Source: Schinkia azotoformans LMG 9581 (GTDB taxonomy: Bacteria; Bacillota; Bacilli; Bacillales; Bacillaceae_J). Taken from it: DNA of 64,000 bases. Under the pieces are notes generated by a model. The model saw only the letters and a program-made list of their open reading frames with translations, was not told the DNA's origin and did no database searches. Positions 1 to 9,500 of this stretch are shown piece after piece. Position numbers and translations under genes: made by a program. Position 1 is the first letter of the stretch; the number at the start of each line of letters is the position of its first letter. The DNA is taken from NCBI RefSeq assembly GCF_000307855.1, contig NZ_AJLR01000148.1, positions 62,001 through 126,000 of the forward strand, given 5' to 3'.

Positions 1-1
1 A

Positions 2-400
2 GGTATCCGCATGGAAGAAATTGAAGAAAACACGAAGCACATTGTTGACTTTTTACTACAGCATGATGCTGTTTCTAAAGTTTACTACCCAGGACTCGTT
101 AACCATAAAGGTCATGATATTCATAAAAAACAAGCTAGAGGCTTTGGTGGCATGATCTCCTTTGATGTCGGCAGTACTGAAAAAGCCGAAGACCTTTTGC
201 GCCGTACGAAATACTTTACACTTGCAGAAAGCTTAGGTGCAGTTGAAAGCTTGATTTCACTTCCTGCCAAAATGACTCATGCCTCCATCCCTGCTGAACG
301 CCGTGCAGAACTTGGCATTACCGACGGCCTTGTTCGTATCTCTGTCGGACTGGAAGATGTAGAGGATTTAATCGAAGATTTAGCACAAGCATTGAAATAA
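2..400 (+). CDS. C-terminal part of a Cys/Met metabolism PLP-dependent enzyme (cystathionine lyase/synthase type), cut by the window edge
   Basis: The reading frame is open from the first bases of the window, so the true start lies upstream; the first ATG (11) is internal. The 132 or so visible residues match the small C-terminal domain of the Cys/Met metabolism PLP enzymes (cystathionine gamma-lyase, cystathionine gamma-synthase, O-acetylhomoserine sulfhydrylase). The motifs AESLGAVESL, the SLP...MTHASIP segment and the ending GLVRISVGLEDVEDLIEDL are typical. The PLP lysine lies in the missing part. Family members work in the cytoplasm in transsulfuration between cysteine and homocysteine. 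The visible part cannot separate MccB-like lyase from MetI-like synthase, so no symbol is given. A terminator-like hairpin follows at 621-650 after a repeat cluster. Confidence 0.9.
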   Translation, partial: GIRMEEIEENTKHIVDFLLQHDAVSKVYYPGLVNHKGHDIHKKQARGFGGMISFDVGSTEKAEDLLRRTKYFTLAESLGAVESLISLPAKMTHASIPAERRAELGITDGLVRISVGLEDVEDLIEDLAQALK

Positions 401-547
401 GAAAAGCGGAAGCGCCCGTTTAGCGACGTATAAACTGGAGCCCATCGACTGAGATAAAGGAAACACGAAGAGCAATAGCGATTCGATGTTGACTTATCGT
501 AGGGAGGTGGGCGAAGTTTACGAGTCGCGGGGCGCTGGAGCTGGACA
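401..547. repeat. Short interspersed repeat, long copy
   Basis: It begins GAAAAGCGGAAGCGCCCG directly after the stop codon of the preceding gene and ends GGCGCTGGAGCTGGACAT. The GCGCCCG and GGCGCT ends can pair, so a transcript could fold. The middle (about 430-520) is extra sequence missing from the shorter copies at 550-600, 46355-46402 and 52084-52141. There is no reading frame. I infer a non-coding repeat family scattered in intergenic regions. Confidence 0.7.
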
Positions 548-549
548 TA

Positions 550-600
550 GAAAAGCGGAAGCGCCCGTTTAGCGAAGTTTACTGGGCGCTGGAGTTAGAC
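550..600. repeat. Short interspersed repeat, short copy
   Basis: A 51-base copy of the element at 401-547: it starts GAAAAGCGGAAGCGCCCG, continues TTTAGCGAAGTTTACT and ends GGGCGCTGGAGTTAGAC. It is almost the same as the copy at 52084-52141. GCGCCC and GGGCGC form a 6-bp stem. Confidence 0.75.
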
Positions 601-620
601 AATAATGCACAAATACCTAG

Positions 621-650
621 GAGCCCTATATGTAAAGGGCTTCTTTTTTC
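621..650 (+). terminator. Rho-independent terminator after the PLP enzyme gene
   Basis: The stem AGCCC/GGGCT with a loop near 628-635 is followed by CTTCTTTTTTC. It lies beyond the repeat cluster and before the promoter region of the DUF1002 gene. Confidence 0.7.
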
Positions 651-736
651 TTTTCAAATTAGGTTTCTGTGCTAAAATGGTTTATTATGAATTGCAATAG
701 ATTTTGTGTTCAGAATCGAAGGAGGATTTTTTACAA

Positions 737-1621
737 ATGAAAAAACAAATCATCGTTGGATGGTTGCTATTACTGTTTAGTTTTGCACTTCCGGCGCAAA
801 TAAGTTATGCCGACGCTCAGCCTGGTGATGTCATTATTACGCTTGGAGAAAATTTAACGCCTGAACAACAAGAAGCGATAAAACAGGAGATGGGCTATCA
901 AGAAGGAGATACCATTGTCACGGTCAGCAATGCAGAAGAACACAAATACTTAGGTCAATACATAAGTAAAGCCCAAATTGGCTCAAAAGCCATTTCATCA
1001 GCCAAAATTACTTTAAAAGAGGCTGGTTCAGGTCTTAATGTAGAAACCAAAAATATCAGTTGGGTTACAGAGGATATGTACTCCAATTCATTGATTACCG
1101 CTGGTGTAAAAGATGCAGACATCTATGTAACAGCACCTTTTGAAGTTTCAGGAACAGCCGGATTAACAGGCATCCTCAAGGCTTATGAAGTATCTGGTGA
1201 AAAAGTGATTCCAGAAGAGCAAAAGCAAATTGCAAATGAGGAAATGGTGAAAACAGCTCAATTAGGCGAGCGTATCGGAGCGGACGCAGCAACGGCATTG
1301 TTCACACGAATTAAAGAGGAGATTGCGAATAATCCGAACTTAACAGATGAACAGGTATCAGCATTAATTGACCGTATTGCTGCCGAACTAGGCATCCAAC
1401 TAACCGATGCTGAAAAACAAGGGTTAATAGATTTATTTAATAAAATGAAAAATATGAACATCGACTGGAATCAGGTAAAAAATGATTTAGTATATGTATC
1501 TGAACGCCTTCAAGATTTTATGAAGGATGAAAGAACACAAGGAATTATGAAAAATATTATTGATGGTCTGATTGCATTTCTAAATTGGTTAAAAGGACTT
1601 TTTGGAGCAGCTGAAGCTTAA
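737..1621 (+). CDS. ypuA: Secreted DUF1002 family protein (YpuA-like)
   Basis: 294 residues. The start is ATG 737, eleven bases after a strong AAGGAGG (719-725); an upstream in-frame start at 704 has no ribosome site. An N-terminal signal peptide (charged MKKQ, then a hydrophobic stretch to about residue 22, with a likely cut near YADA) shows export. The body, from residue 30 to about 160, matches DUF1002: DVIITLGENLTPEQQ, then an alternating beta region with KNISWVT and DADIYVTAPF. The C-terminal half is helical and acidic. B. subtilis YpuA is the closest family member I know and its function is unknown. The gene is monocistronic and shares a terminator hairpin with the MCP gene that faces it. 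Confidence 0.85.
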   Translation: MKKQIIVGWLLLLFSFALPAQISYADAQPGDVIITLGENLTPEQQEAIKQEMGYQEGDTIVTVSNAEEHKYLGQYISKAQIGSKAISSAKITLKEAGSGLNVETKNISWVTEDMYSNSLITAGVKDADIYVTAPFEVSGTAGLTGILKAYEVSGEKVIPEEQKQIANEEMVKTAQLGERIGADAATALFTRIKEEIANNPNLTDEQVSALIDRIAAELGIQLTDAEKQGLIDLFNKMKNMNIDWNQVKNDLVYVSERLQDFMKDERTQGIMKNIIDGLIAFLNWLKGLFGAAEA

Positions 1622-1639
1622 AAATAATAGCATAATCAT

Positions 1640-1674
1640 AAGGGAGAGTTTCCTATATTAGAAACTCCCCCTTT
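1640..1674. terminator. Bidirectional terminator between ypuA-like gene and MCP gene
   Basis: GGGAGAGTTTC pairs with GAAACTCCCC around an 8-base loop. It lies between two convergent genes with 58 bases between their stops. Confidence 0.75.
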
Positions 1675-1679
1675 GATTG

Positions 1680-3266
1680 TTAAATCTTAAATCTTAATGC
1701 CAACTGACTTAAGGCCTCTGCCATACCCGCCAAGTCTGTAGCTGTTGAAGCTGTTTCTTCAATGCCTGCCGCTGTTTCCTCCGTTACAGATGCAATATTT
1801 TGGACGGAAAGTAGTACCTCTTGTGCTTGGGCCGCTTCCTCTTCACTTGCTGCTGCAATTTCCGTTACTTTTGCAGAGGAGTCTTTTACAAGCTTTACAA
1901 TATCTTTAAATGTTGATCCAGCCTTCTCGACTCTTTGATTTCCGATTGCAACTGAATCTACAGACCGTTTCGTGTTTTCTTGAATAATCGTAATTAGTTC
2001 AGAAATCTCTTTCGTTGCTTTACTGCTTCGTTCGGCAAGCTTTCGCACCTCATCAGCTACTACGGCAAAGCCTTTTCCTGCGTCACCTGCACGTGCAGCC
2101 TCTATTGCCGCATTTAAGGCAAGTAGATTTGTTTGCTCCGCAATATCATCGATCACTTCAATAATTTCACCTATTTGGACAGATTTATCTGCTAAATCAT
2201 GAATACTTGTACTAATTTGTTCCATGCCAACAATGGTATCATTTAGGACTAAACCTCCTTGTTCAGCTGCTCCCACAGTTTGGTCTGCCAGACTAGCTGC
2301 ATTTTGTGCATTTTCTGAAACTGCTTGAATGGCATTCGTCATTTCTGTCACCATATCCATAGAAGTGTTAGTATCTTGCGCCTGCTGAGCACTACCAGAC
2401 GCAATCTCTTCCGTACTTGCTGAAATTTCTTCAGCACTAGCAGCGAGACTCGTTGCATTTTCTGTTACTTCGGCAATCGCCCTATTCATATTAGAAATCA
2501 TTTGATTAAAGGAAGTTACTAATACTCCTATTTCGTCTTTTGAAGTGTAGTCAATATGAACCGTTAAATCCCCTTCCCCGGCCTTCGCCATTTCACCAAC
2601 AAGCCCTTTTATTGGATTTGTAATAATGCGAGAAATGACCATTCCTAAAAGGATAGAAAGGACAGCAGCAAGAACAATGATAACTGTCATAAAAATAGTG
2701 GTTGTTGTTTCCTGACTATTTATTTCATTTTGCAGCTCGTCTGCTACTTTTGCATTATAATCAGCTAGTTCCTGCAGCATGACATTTAGTTCATTAATAG
2801 GCTGTGCTAATCTAGATTCAAAAATTTCATGTGCTTCTTCAGTATTTCCATTATCAATAATAGAAAATAATTGTTCGCGTTCTGTTTGAATTTCCTTTAA
2901 AAGGTCTTCAACCTGCGGAAGTCGTTCACTTTCGAAATCAGACAGTTTTGTTCCTTTATAGTCATTGACGTCATTAACCGATACTTTCCCTCGTTCTTCA
3001 ATCTCTCTAATCATTTCGCTGATTTTTGTTTTATCCTTGGTGATCATCATTTCTTTCATTAATGCCTCATTCGCACGTGTTTGCGCTCTTAAGTCATTGA
3101 TCCATTTGATAGGTAATAAATTATTTTCGTACATATCATTCGAACGGCTGACCATTTGGTTTAAATTATAAAAGCCAACCACCCCGACAAGTACAATAAA
3201 TAGTAAACTACTTATGATTAACAAGAGAAACTTTCTTGCTACAGTTATGTTCTTTAACCAGCTCAT
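1680..3266 (-). CDS. Methyl-accepting chemotaxis protein
   Basis: 528 residues. TM1 spans about residues 11-32; an extracellular helical domain of about 155 residues resembles the four-helix-bundle MCP sensor; TM2 spans about 190-212. A HAMP linker ([19 protein letters not shown]) and a long cytoplasmic coiled coil follow. The highly conserved signalling tip is present ([20 protein letters not shown], then [23 protein letters not shown]). The N-terminus is [14 protein letters not shown]. The start ATG is preceded by GGAGGGAATAG. It is the last gene of a cheW-cheA-mcp cluster, 18 bases after cheA, so it probably feeds that kinase. No ligand can be named from the sequence. Confidence 0.95.
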   Translation of the reverse strand: MSWLKNITVARKFLLLIISSLLFIVLVGVVGFYNLNQMVSRSNDMYENNLLPIKWINDLRAQTRANEALMKEMMITKDKTKISEMIREIEERGKVSVNDVNDYKGTKLSDFESERLPQVEDLLKEIQTEREQLFSIIDNGNTEEAHEIFESRLAQPINELNVMLQELADYNAKVADELQNEINSQETTTTIFMTVIIVLAAVLSILLGMVISRIITNPIKGLVGEMAKAGEGDLTVHIDYTSKDEIGVLVTSFNQMISNMNRAIAEVTENATSLAASAEEISASTEEIASGSAQQAQDTNTSMDMVTEMTNAIQAVSENAQNAASLADQTVGAAEQGGLVLNDTIVGMEQISTSIHDLADKSVQIGEIIEVIDDIAEQTNLLALNAAIEAARAGDAGKGFAVVADEVRKLAERSSKATKEISELITIIQENTKRSVDSVAIGNQRVEKAGSTFKDIVKLVKDSSAKVTEIAAASEEEAAQAQEVLLSVQNIASVTEETAAGIEETASTATDLAGMAEALSQLALRFKI

Positions 3267-3284
3267 TTCTATTCCCTCCAGTTG

Positions 3285-5855
3285 TTATTGATCAGCCAAC
3301 TGCTTTAATTGAAGTAGCCTTTCCATTCCTATCACTCTATCAATATTAAGCAGAATAATAAGTCTCTCTTCTAAATGGCAAATTCCTTGTATATAGGCTT
3401 CTTCTATTTGGCTTTCGTACCTCGGAGCATGTTCCATTAACTCTTCATTTACTTTCAATACCTGTGTTACTTGGTCGACTAATAAACCTATCAGTTCATT
3501 CTGAACCTGAACTACCATCACTCGAGACTTTCTAGTTAGTTGTTGTTGACATATTCCAAACCGCTCTCGTAAATCCATGACCGGAATGAGCTTTCCCCGT
3601 AAATTCATCATCCCTATAATGGAAAACGGTGAATTAATGACAGGGGTAATGGTTGGTACTGTTATTATATCTTTCACTTTATCAATCACTATTCCATACT
3701 CTTCATCTCCCAGCCTGAAGGTTGTCAACTGTAATGTCTTTTCATTTCTTCTTGTTTCATTGCTTGGAAGATTATTAGTGACATCTTTTGTACCTTCTTC
3801 ATTGACGATGGAACCAACATCTAAAATAAGGGTGACATTGCCGTCCCCCATAATCGTGGCACCTGCAATATATTTGGGTGTTCCGATATATTTCCCTAGT
3901 GATTTGATGACAATTTCTTGATTCCCAAGTGTTTTGTCAATAATGACTCCGACTCTCTTTTCTGCTAACCCAAGTACAACAACAAATATTCGTTTTTTAT
4001 TCAGGATGTTATCCTCACTTACGTCGAGCCGTTTATGTAGTCTAACAAGCGGGAGGACTCGATCACGAACAATTCCAACCTCTTGGTTTTGAATGGTTTT
4101 GATCTCCTCTTTGCTTAATCGAATAATCTCCTGAACATTCACAAGTGGAATTGCAAATTGTTTTTCACCTATTTGGACAAGAAGTGAGCGGATAATCGCC
4201 AATGTTAATGGCAGCTTGATTGTAAAAGTCGTCCCTTCCCCGACTTTTGTTTGTATGTCAATCATTCCATTTAATTTTTCAATATGACTGCGTACAATAT
4301 CCATGCCAACACCGCGACCGGATATGTCAGTAATGGTTTTGGCAGTTGATACACCTGATTTAAAAATGAGGAAAACTAAATCCTTTTCCGTCATTTGTTC
4401 CGCTTCATCTTCCTTAATCAGATGTTTTTTAATGGCCGACTGTTTAATTTTTTCCGTATCAATGCCTTTGCCATCATCTGAAATGGTGACCACAATATGA
4501 TTTTCTTCATGAGCAGCTTTTAACATCACCGTACCTTGACGATTTTTCCCCAATCCTTCTCGTTCTTCTGGGGGTTCGATCCCGTGATCAAGTGAATTTC
4601 TCAGTAAATGAATGATCGGATCTGCAATTTCCTCAATTAAATTGCGGTCAAGCTCTGTTTCTTTTCCCTCTATTATAAAGTTGACTTCTTTTGATGACTT
4701 TTGGGCAAGATCGCGAACCATTCGTGGAAAACGATTGAATAGCTGCTCAATTGGCAGCATTCTTGTCTTCATGATCCTTTCTTGAAGCTCACTAATGATT
4801 TGTCCAAAATTATTTTCTACCTCTTGGAACCCTTCAATATCAGGATCACTTGAATATCGTTCCGCTAATCTTCCTCGAACATCCGTTAGTCTCGTTTGAC
4901 TAATGACCAATTCCCCAACGAGGTTCATCAATTCCTCTAACCGTTCCACATCAATCCGAACAGTTGGGTTCACCTTCACCTGCGATGTAGACTTTTTGCC
5001 ATTCTCTTCGGTTTCTAATGAACTTTGTTCAACAATTCCCATCTTTTTTCCTACACAATAGCTTGCAAGATTAGAAGAAGTAAGTATGGTTAAATGAATC
5101 GCTTGGATATCTGAGATACTATTGACAACATTGAATACCTCTTTATTTTTGGCATTAGTAACAATAATGAAGGCCAAACTGCCCTCGAATTTTTCCTCAG
5201 CTTCAATGACTTCTGGCGCTGGAAAGGAAGCGATAATCTCCCCTAATTCCTTTAAGTTGTTGTGAATCAAAAAGGCCCTAACCGATTTCAACAGCGATTT
5301 GTCATTCAAAACAACATAGACAACAATTGCATTCATGCCAAGTTCGAATGCTTTTTCTACCATATCCTTTTGGTATTCATCTAGAATCACTTCAGGGAAA
5401 TCCGCCGTGTCAGCTGAATCGTTCTTGACCACTTCTATTTCATGGACTGAATGATTTCCATCATCTAGTTTATTGTTTTTGGTCCATTCTAGTTTTGCAA
5501 TAAGGTCGGATATATCGATAGAGTCAATCGCGCCATCAATGATTGCTTCTTTTAAGCGTTTTATTAGGTCAATCGATTCAAAAATAACATTAATGATCGC
5601 TGCATCTACATGGAGTTGTTGATTACGAATGGAATCGAAGACATTTTCGATTTTATGGGTTAATTCTTTCATTTTTTCAATACCCATTGCTGCAGAGGAG
5701 CCTTTAAGGGTATGGGCAGCTCGAAAAATACTTTGAATAGTTTCGGCATTTTTTGGATCCTGCTCTAGATTTAATACTTCTTTTTCCAAAATTTCTAGCT
5801 GCTCATCCACCTCATCTAAAAAGACCCCTAAATACACAGATAAATCCAAATCCAT
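3285..5855 (-). CDS. cheA: Chemotaxis histidine kinase CheA with an additional C-terminal CheW domain
   Basis: 856 residues, longer than the usual 650-700. Order: Hpt domain (residues 1-105) with phospho-acceptor His48 in AAHTLKGSS; a P2-like CheY-binding segment (about 160-250, with VRAFLIHNNLKELGEIIASF); P3 dimerisation (about 300-365, VERLEELMNLVGELVISQTR); HATPase (N-box LLRNSLDHGIEPPEER, G-boxes DDGKGID and GRGVGMDIV, GEGTTFTIKLPL); first CheW-like domain (about 560-690); then, after a polar linker, a second CheW-like domain (about 715-845, with SIIGMMNLRGKLIPVMDLRE). It phosphorylates response regulators and couples to receptors in the membrane array. It lies 5 bases after cheW. No CheY, CheB or CheR gene is in the window. 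Confidence 0.95.
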   Translation of the reverse strand: MDLDLSVYLGVFLDEVDEQLEILEKEVLNLEQDPKNAETIQSIFRAAHTLKGSSAAMGIEKMKELTHKIENVFDSIRNQQLHVDAAIINVIFESIDLIKRLKEAIIDGAIDSIDISDLIAKLEWTKNNKLDDGNHSVHEIEVVKNDSADTADFPEVILDEYQKDMVEKAFELGMNAIVVYVVLNDKSLLKSVRAFLIHNNLKELGEIIASFPAPEVIEAEEKFEGSLAFIIVTNAKNKEVFNVVNSISDIQAIHLTILTSSNLASYCVGKKMGIVEQSSLETEENGKKSTSQVKVNPTVRIDVERLEELMNLVGELVISQTRLTDVRGRLAERYSSDPDIEGFQEVENNFGQIISELQERIMKTRMLPIEQLFNRFPRMVRDLAQKSSKEVNFIIEGKETELDRNLIEEIADPIIHLLRNSLDHGIEPPEEREGLGKNRQGTVMLKAAHEENHIVVTISDDGKGIDTEKIKQSAIKKHLIKEDEAEQMTEKDLVFLIFKSGVSTAKTITDISGRGVGMDIVRSHIEKLNGMIDIQTKVGEGTTFTIKLPLTLAIIRSLLVQIGEKQFAIPLVNVQEIIRLSKEEIKTIQNQEVGIVRDRVLPLVRLHKRLDVSEDNILNKKRIFVVVLGLAEKRVGVIIDKTLGNQEIVIKSLGKYIGTPKYIAGATIMGDGNVTLILDVGSIVNEEGTKDVTNNLPSNETRRNEKTLQLTTFRLGDEEYGIVIDKVKDIITVPTITPVINSPFSIIGMMNLRGKLIPVMDLRERFGICQQQLTRKSRVMVVQVQNELIGLLVDQVTQVLKVNEELMEHAPRYESQIEEAYIQGICHLEERLIILLNIDRVIGMERLLQLKQLADQ

Positions 5856-5860
5856 CTTAA

Positions 5861-6322
5861 CTACACCTCCTCATCATAGGGAAATAAAACTTTTTCTAGA
5901 TTTAAAATACCAATAAATTGTTCGTTTATTTTCGCAAATCCTTTAAAACAATCTTTTTCAAGCGTATTAAACATCTCTAGAGGAGGCTCCACATTTTTCC
6001 GCTCAACATATGTGACCATCGTTACCCCATCGACAATTAGTCCAATATTTTCACCCTGATTATGTATGATAATTATGCGTGTCTTTTTATGGAATGGAGG
6101 GACATTCATACGAAATCGTTTTCGCAGATCAATAACCGGGATGATGCTTCCACGTAAATTAATCATTCCTGAGATAAAGTCCTTAACACCAGGAACCTCT
6201 GTAATTGGATGAACACGAATAATCTCAACGACTTCTTCGATTAATAATGCGCAAAGCTGCTCTCCAATTGAAAACACTGTATATTGTTGAAGTTCAGGCG
6301 TATTTTCTATCTGTTTCACCAT
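5861..6322 (-). CDS. cheW: Chemotaxis coupling protein CheW
   Basis: 153 residues, a single CheW domain. The family signature is FISGMINLRGSIIPVIDLRKRF, where the NLRG loop is typical; the remainder follows the two five-stranded beta barrels of CheW (QYTVFSIGEQLCALLIEEV, then ENIGLIVDGVTMVTYV). CheW links MCP tips to CheA in the cytoplasm. It is the first gene of the cheW-cheA-mcp cluster and has a good ribosome site (AAGGAGGGAGAC before ATG). Upstream lie a promoter-like pair and a perfect 9-4-9 palindrome at 6399-6420. Confidence 0.93.
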   Translation of the reverse strand: MVKQIENTPELQQYTVFSIGEQLCALLIEEVVEIIRVHPITEVPGVKDFISGMINLRGSIIPVIDLRKRFRMNVPPFHKKTRIIIIHNQGENIGLIVDGVTMVTYVERKNVEPPLEMFNTLEKDCFKGFAKINEQFIGILNLEKVLFPYDEEV

Positions 6323-6392
6323 GTCTCCCTCCTTACAAAACTAGAAAACTCTAAAGGCATATTTTACTTATTTTGAAATGCTTAAAATATAC

Positions 6393-6422
6393 ATTATGTA
6401 ACAACATACCAATGTTGTTAAA
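6393..6422 (-). promoter_or_regulatory. Candidate promoter of the che cluster with a palindromic operator in its spacer
   Basis: Reading the minus strand: TTTAAC (6422-6417), 18-base spacer, CATAAT (6398-6393). The spacer contains most of a perfect inverted repeat, TAACAACAT (6399-6407) and ATGTTGTTA (6412-6420) with ACCA between. A palindrome between -35 and -10 is the classic place for a repressor. The regulator is unknown. I found no SigD-type motif here. Confidence 0.45.
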
Positions 6423-6449
6423 GAAATTATATTAATAAAGATATAAAGT

Positions 6450-6476
6450 AAACCGTGAAAAATATCACGGTTTTTA
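6450..6476. terminator. Terminator-like hairpin upstream of cheW
   Basis: AAACCGTGA pairs with TCACGGTTT around a loop AAAATA. The T run is better on the plus strand. It lies between the RND gene end and the che promoter and may insulate the che genes. Confidence 0.45.
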
Positions 6477-6539
6477 TTGGCATTTCTAAACAAAATGTGA
6501 ATTATACGTTACTCCAAAGCGCCACAGTCCATTCTTAAA

Positions 6540-6575
6540 TAAAAAAATAGCGAAGGAATGTCCCCCGCCATTTTT
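6540..6575 (-). terminator. Terminator after the RND efflux operon
   Basis: On the minus strand AATGGCG pairs with CGCTATT (one G-U pair) and runs into TTTTTTTA, directly after the stop codon of the RND transporter gene. Confidence 0.5.
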
Positions 6576-6576
6576 A

Positions 6577-9500
6577 TTATTTTTCTAAAGTAATTACATT
6601 TTCTAATCTTTTCATTTTCTTGATCGCTCTTCTTTCCTTAAATCCTGCCAGTACCATATAAAGTGATGGCACTAATACAAGGGTTAAGATCGTTGAAAAA
6701 ATTAATCCAGATATGATTGTCATAGCCATCGGTGAAAATAATGGGTCCCTTGAAATCGCCAATGGTGACAGACCTGCAACTGCAGTTGCCGATGTCAGTA
6801 AAATTGGGCGAAAACGTGCTTCCCCGGCATTGATGACCGCTTCTTTCAAGCCAACACCCTCCCGGCGTGCCTCTTCAATGAATTCAATAAGAACAATCCC
6901 ATTACGAACTACAATGCCCGATAAAGAAATGGCGCCCATCATCGTCATAAAACCGAGTGGCGTTTGCGTAATGAACAGTCCGATTAAACTGCCCGCAAAC
7001 GCTAAGTAAACCGTACTCATAACTAAGAGTGGCAACGACAATGAGTAGAACTGCATCGCAATTAAAATAATGATGATAAATAAAACAGCAACGGAGAGTT
7101 TTCCCATATCAATGAAAATATCGGTTTGTTCAGAGGTCTCCCCACCTATTTTCCAACTATAACCTTCCGGTAGTATCATTTTTTCCAAGTGTGGCCTTAC
7201 TTCTTTAATGACCTCTGTTGCTGTCCGGTCTCGAATCTCACTCGTTATTGTAACAACTCGAGCCATATTCTTATGGGCAATCGCCCTGGCAGCAAAAGAT
7301 GGTTCAATCTCAACAAGTTCAGATAATGGGATCTGTTGACCCGCTATATTGGGCACCGATAATTTATCAAAAATAGCAAGTGGATCATCCCCTCCATTAT
7401 TTGCATATAACTGCATGTCGACAAGATCTTTTCCATCGTCAAATTTAGAAATGGTAATCCCTTCACCTACAAGTCGAAGTGTTTTCGATAAATCATTATA
7501 GCTTACTAATTTTTGATCCATTAATTCCTTATTCACATTAAAATCAAGCGCATAGCGATCAATACCAAAATTATCATTGATATTGTAAGTTCCTTGGAGT
7601 GCTGCAATTTGTTCCTTAATTTGCTGCGATAAATTTCGGAGTTCGTCAATGTCCTCACCGTATACTTCGATTTCAATCGGCTTTCCAACCGGTGGTCCAG
7701 TAACAAGAACCTTTGGCGTAATCAGTATGCCTGGAAAATGTTTTTTAAACTCCTCTGACCATTCATGTTCAATTTCTATCGGCAGTTTTTTATTTTTATC
7801 TAGAATGACAACGAGCTGGCCCACTTCGATCCCTTCACCGGCACCAGTGTCTCCCAAGAACATTTTAGGAGCACTACCACCTGCATAGGAGGATACAGTT
7901 TTAACCTCTTCTTTGCTTAGCAGAAATTCCGTTACATTATGAACAACCTCATTTGTCGCCTTAATGTTTTGTCCTGTCGGCACCCTAATATCAACTAGCA
8001 ATTCAGGGCGGTCATCAACTGGAAAAAGATCAATCGGGATAAATGGTATTAACACATAGGCGCATGTACCAATTAACACACCGATGATACTTGCCTGCTT
8101 CGGGCGGTTAAGAATTTTCGGCATTAACCGCTTGGAATACCAATTCGTTAAAGAGGATAATTGTTTTCCTAATAACCCTGCATAACGCTTTTCTTTTTGA
8201 GTTTTATTGAATTGAAGATTTCTAGTTTCACGCCAGCGCCGGTAAATCGGAACGATCGTTAATGACATCACCATTGATGCCAGCATTGTCATTGATATGA
8301 TCGTTGGAACAGGCTTGATGAAATACCCAACATTTCCTTGTAAAAATAATAATGGTGCAAACGAAGCGATCGTAGCCAAGGTGGCCGTGATGATCGAAAT
8401 AGAAACCTCTTTCGCACCATTAACGGCTGCTTGTTCCGGATTTTCGCCAAGTACCCGAAGTCTTCGTTCAATATTATCGTTCACCACAACGGCATCATCT
8501 ACTAAAATCCCGAGAACGATGATTAAACCGACAAGCGACATTTGATTAAGGGTAATGCCTAAGGATGGTAAAAACATTAATCCTAGTGCCAGTGAGATCG
8601 GTATAGCTAGAGCGACAACAAGAGATAATGATAAATTTAAACCAAGCGTACAAACAAACAAAACGGCAGCAATCGCAATTACCATCTCTCTTCCAAGTTC
8701 ACCGAATAGTTCTTTTACTCTCTCATTCTGTGAAAATAGGGGATGTACCTCAGCCCATTCCGGTAAATCCTTCGATAATCGATCGATTAGAGGATCTATT
8801 TCTCTTTGTATTGATGGTACGTCACTGCCGACTTCTCCATTGATATTAATAGAAATCGCCGGAACTCCGTTATGATAAGCAAAATAATCAGCTTTTTCAG
8901 TTGTTAATTCGACTTTACCAATATCCCGCAGATAGACAGGAAAGCCTTGGACGGTCCTTGTAATAATTACATTTTCAAGGTTCTCTACTGGATATAATTC
9001 TGGAAGCTTTAATTGATAGGTACGCTCATTAATATCCAAGTTGCCTAATGGAATCTTCTCATTTTCTTGTTTGATTGCATGTAATACTTGTGTCCAAGAC
9101 AAATGATAGGCTGATAACCTTTCAAGGTCAATTTCAATCCGCACTTCTTTTTCCGGAAGACCTTGAATCTGCACCTCGGCAACATTTGGTATCGCCCTTA
9201 ATTGCTGCTTCCAATCCTCCACTTTATCTCGCAAACTATAAAGATCATTTATCGTTGGCGCTGTTATATTGAAGGATTGAATAAACGATCTATTTAAATC
9301 ATCGTTGATGAATGGAAGGATGGCATCTTCGGGAAGGTCTTTTTCAGCATCTTTTACCTTTTTTCGCAGCTCATCCCATTTTTGTTTTGGATCGACGTCG
9401 GCATTTGCTTCAATAACAAGTACAGAACGTCCTAATGATGACGTTGATTCGATCGATTTTAAATCTTCAATTTCATTTATTTTTTCTTCAAGAATATTAG

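Noticed and set aside
8289-8545. Frames on both strands inside the RND transporter gene
   Set aside because: Overlap a well-supported 1035-residue gene and show no features of their own.
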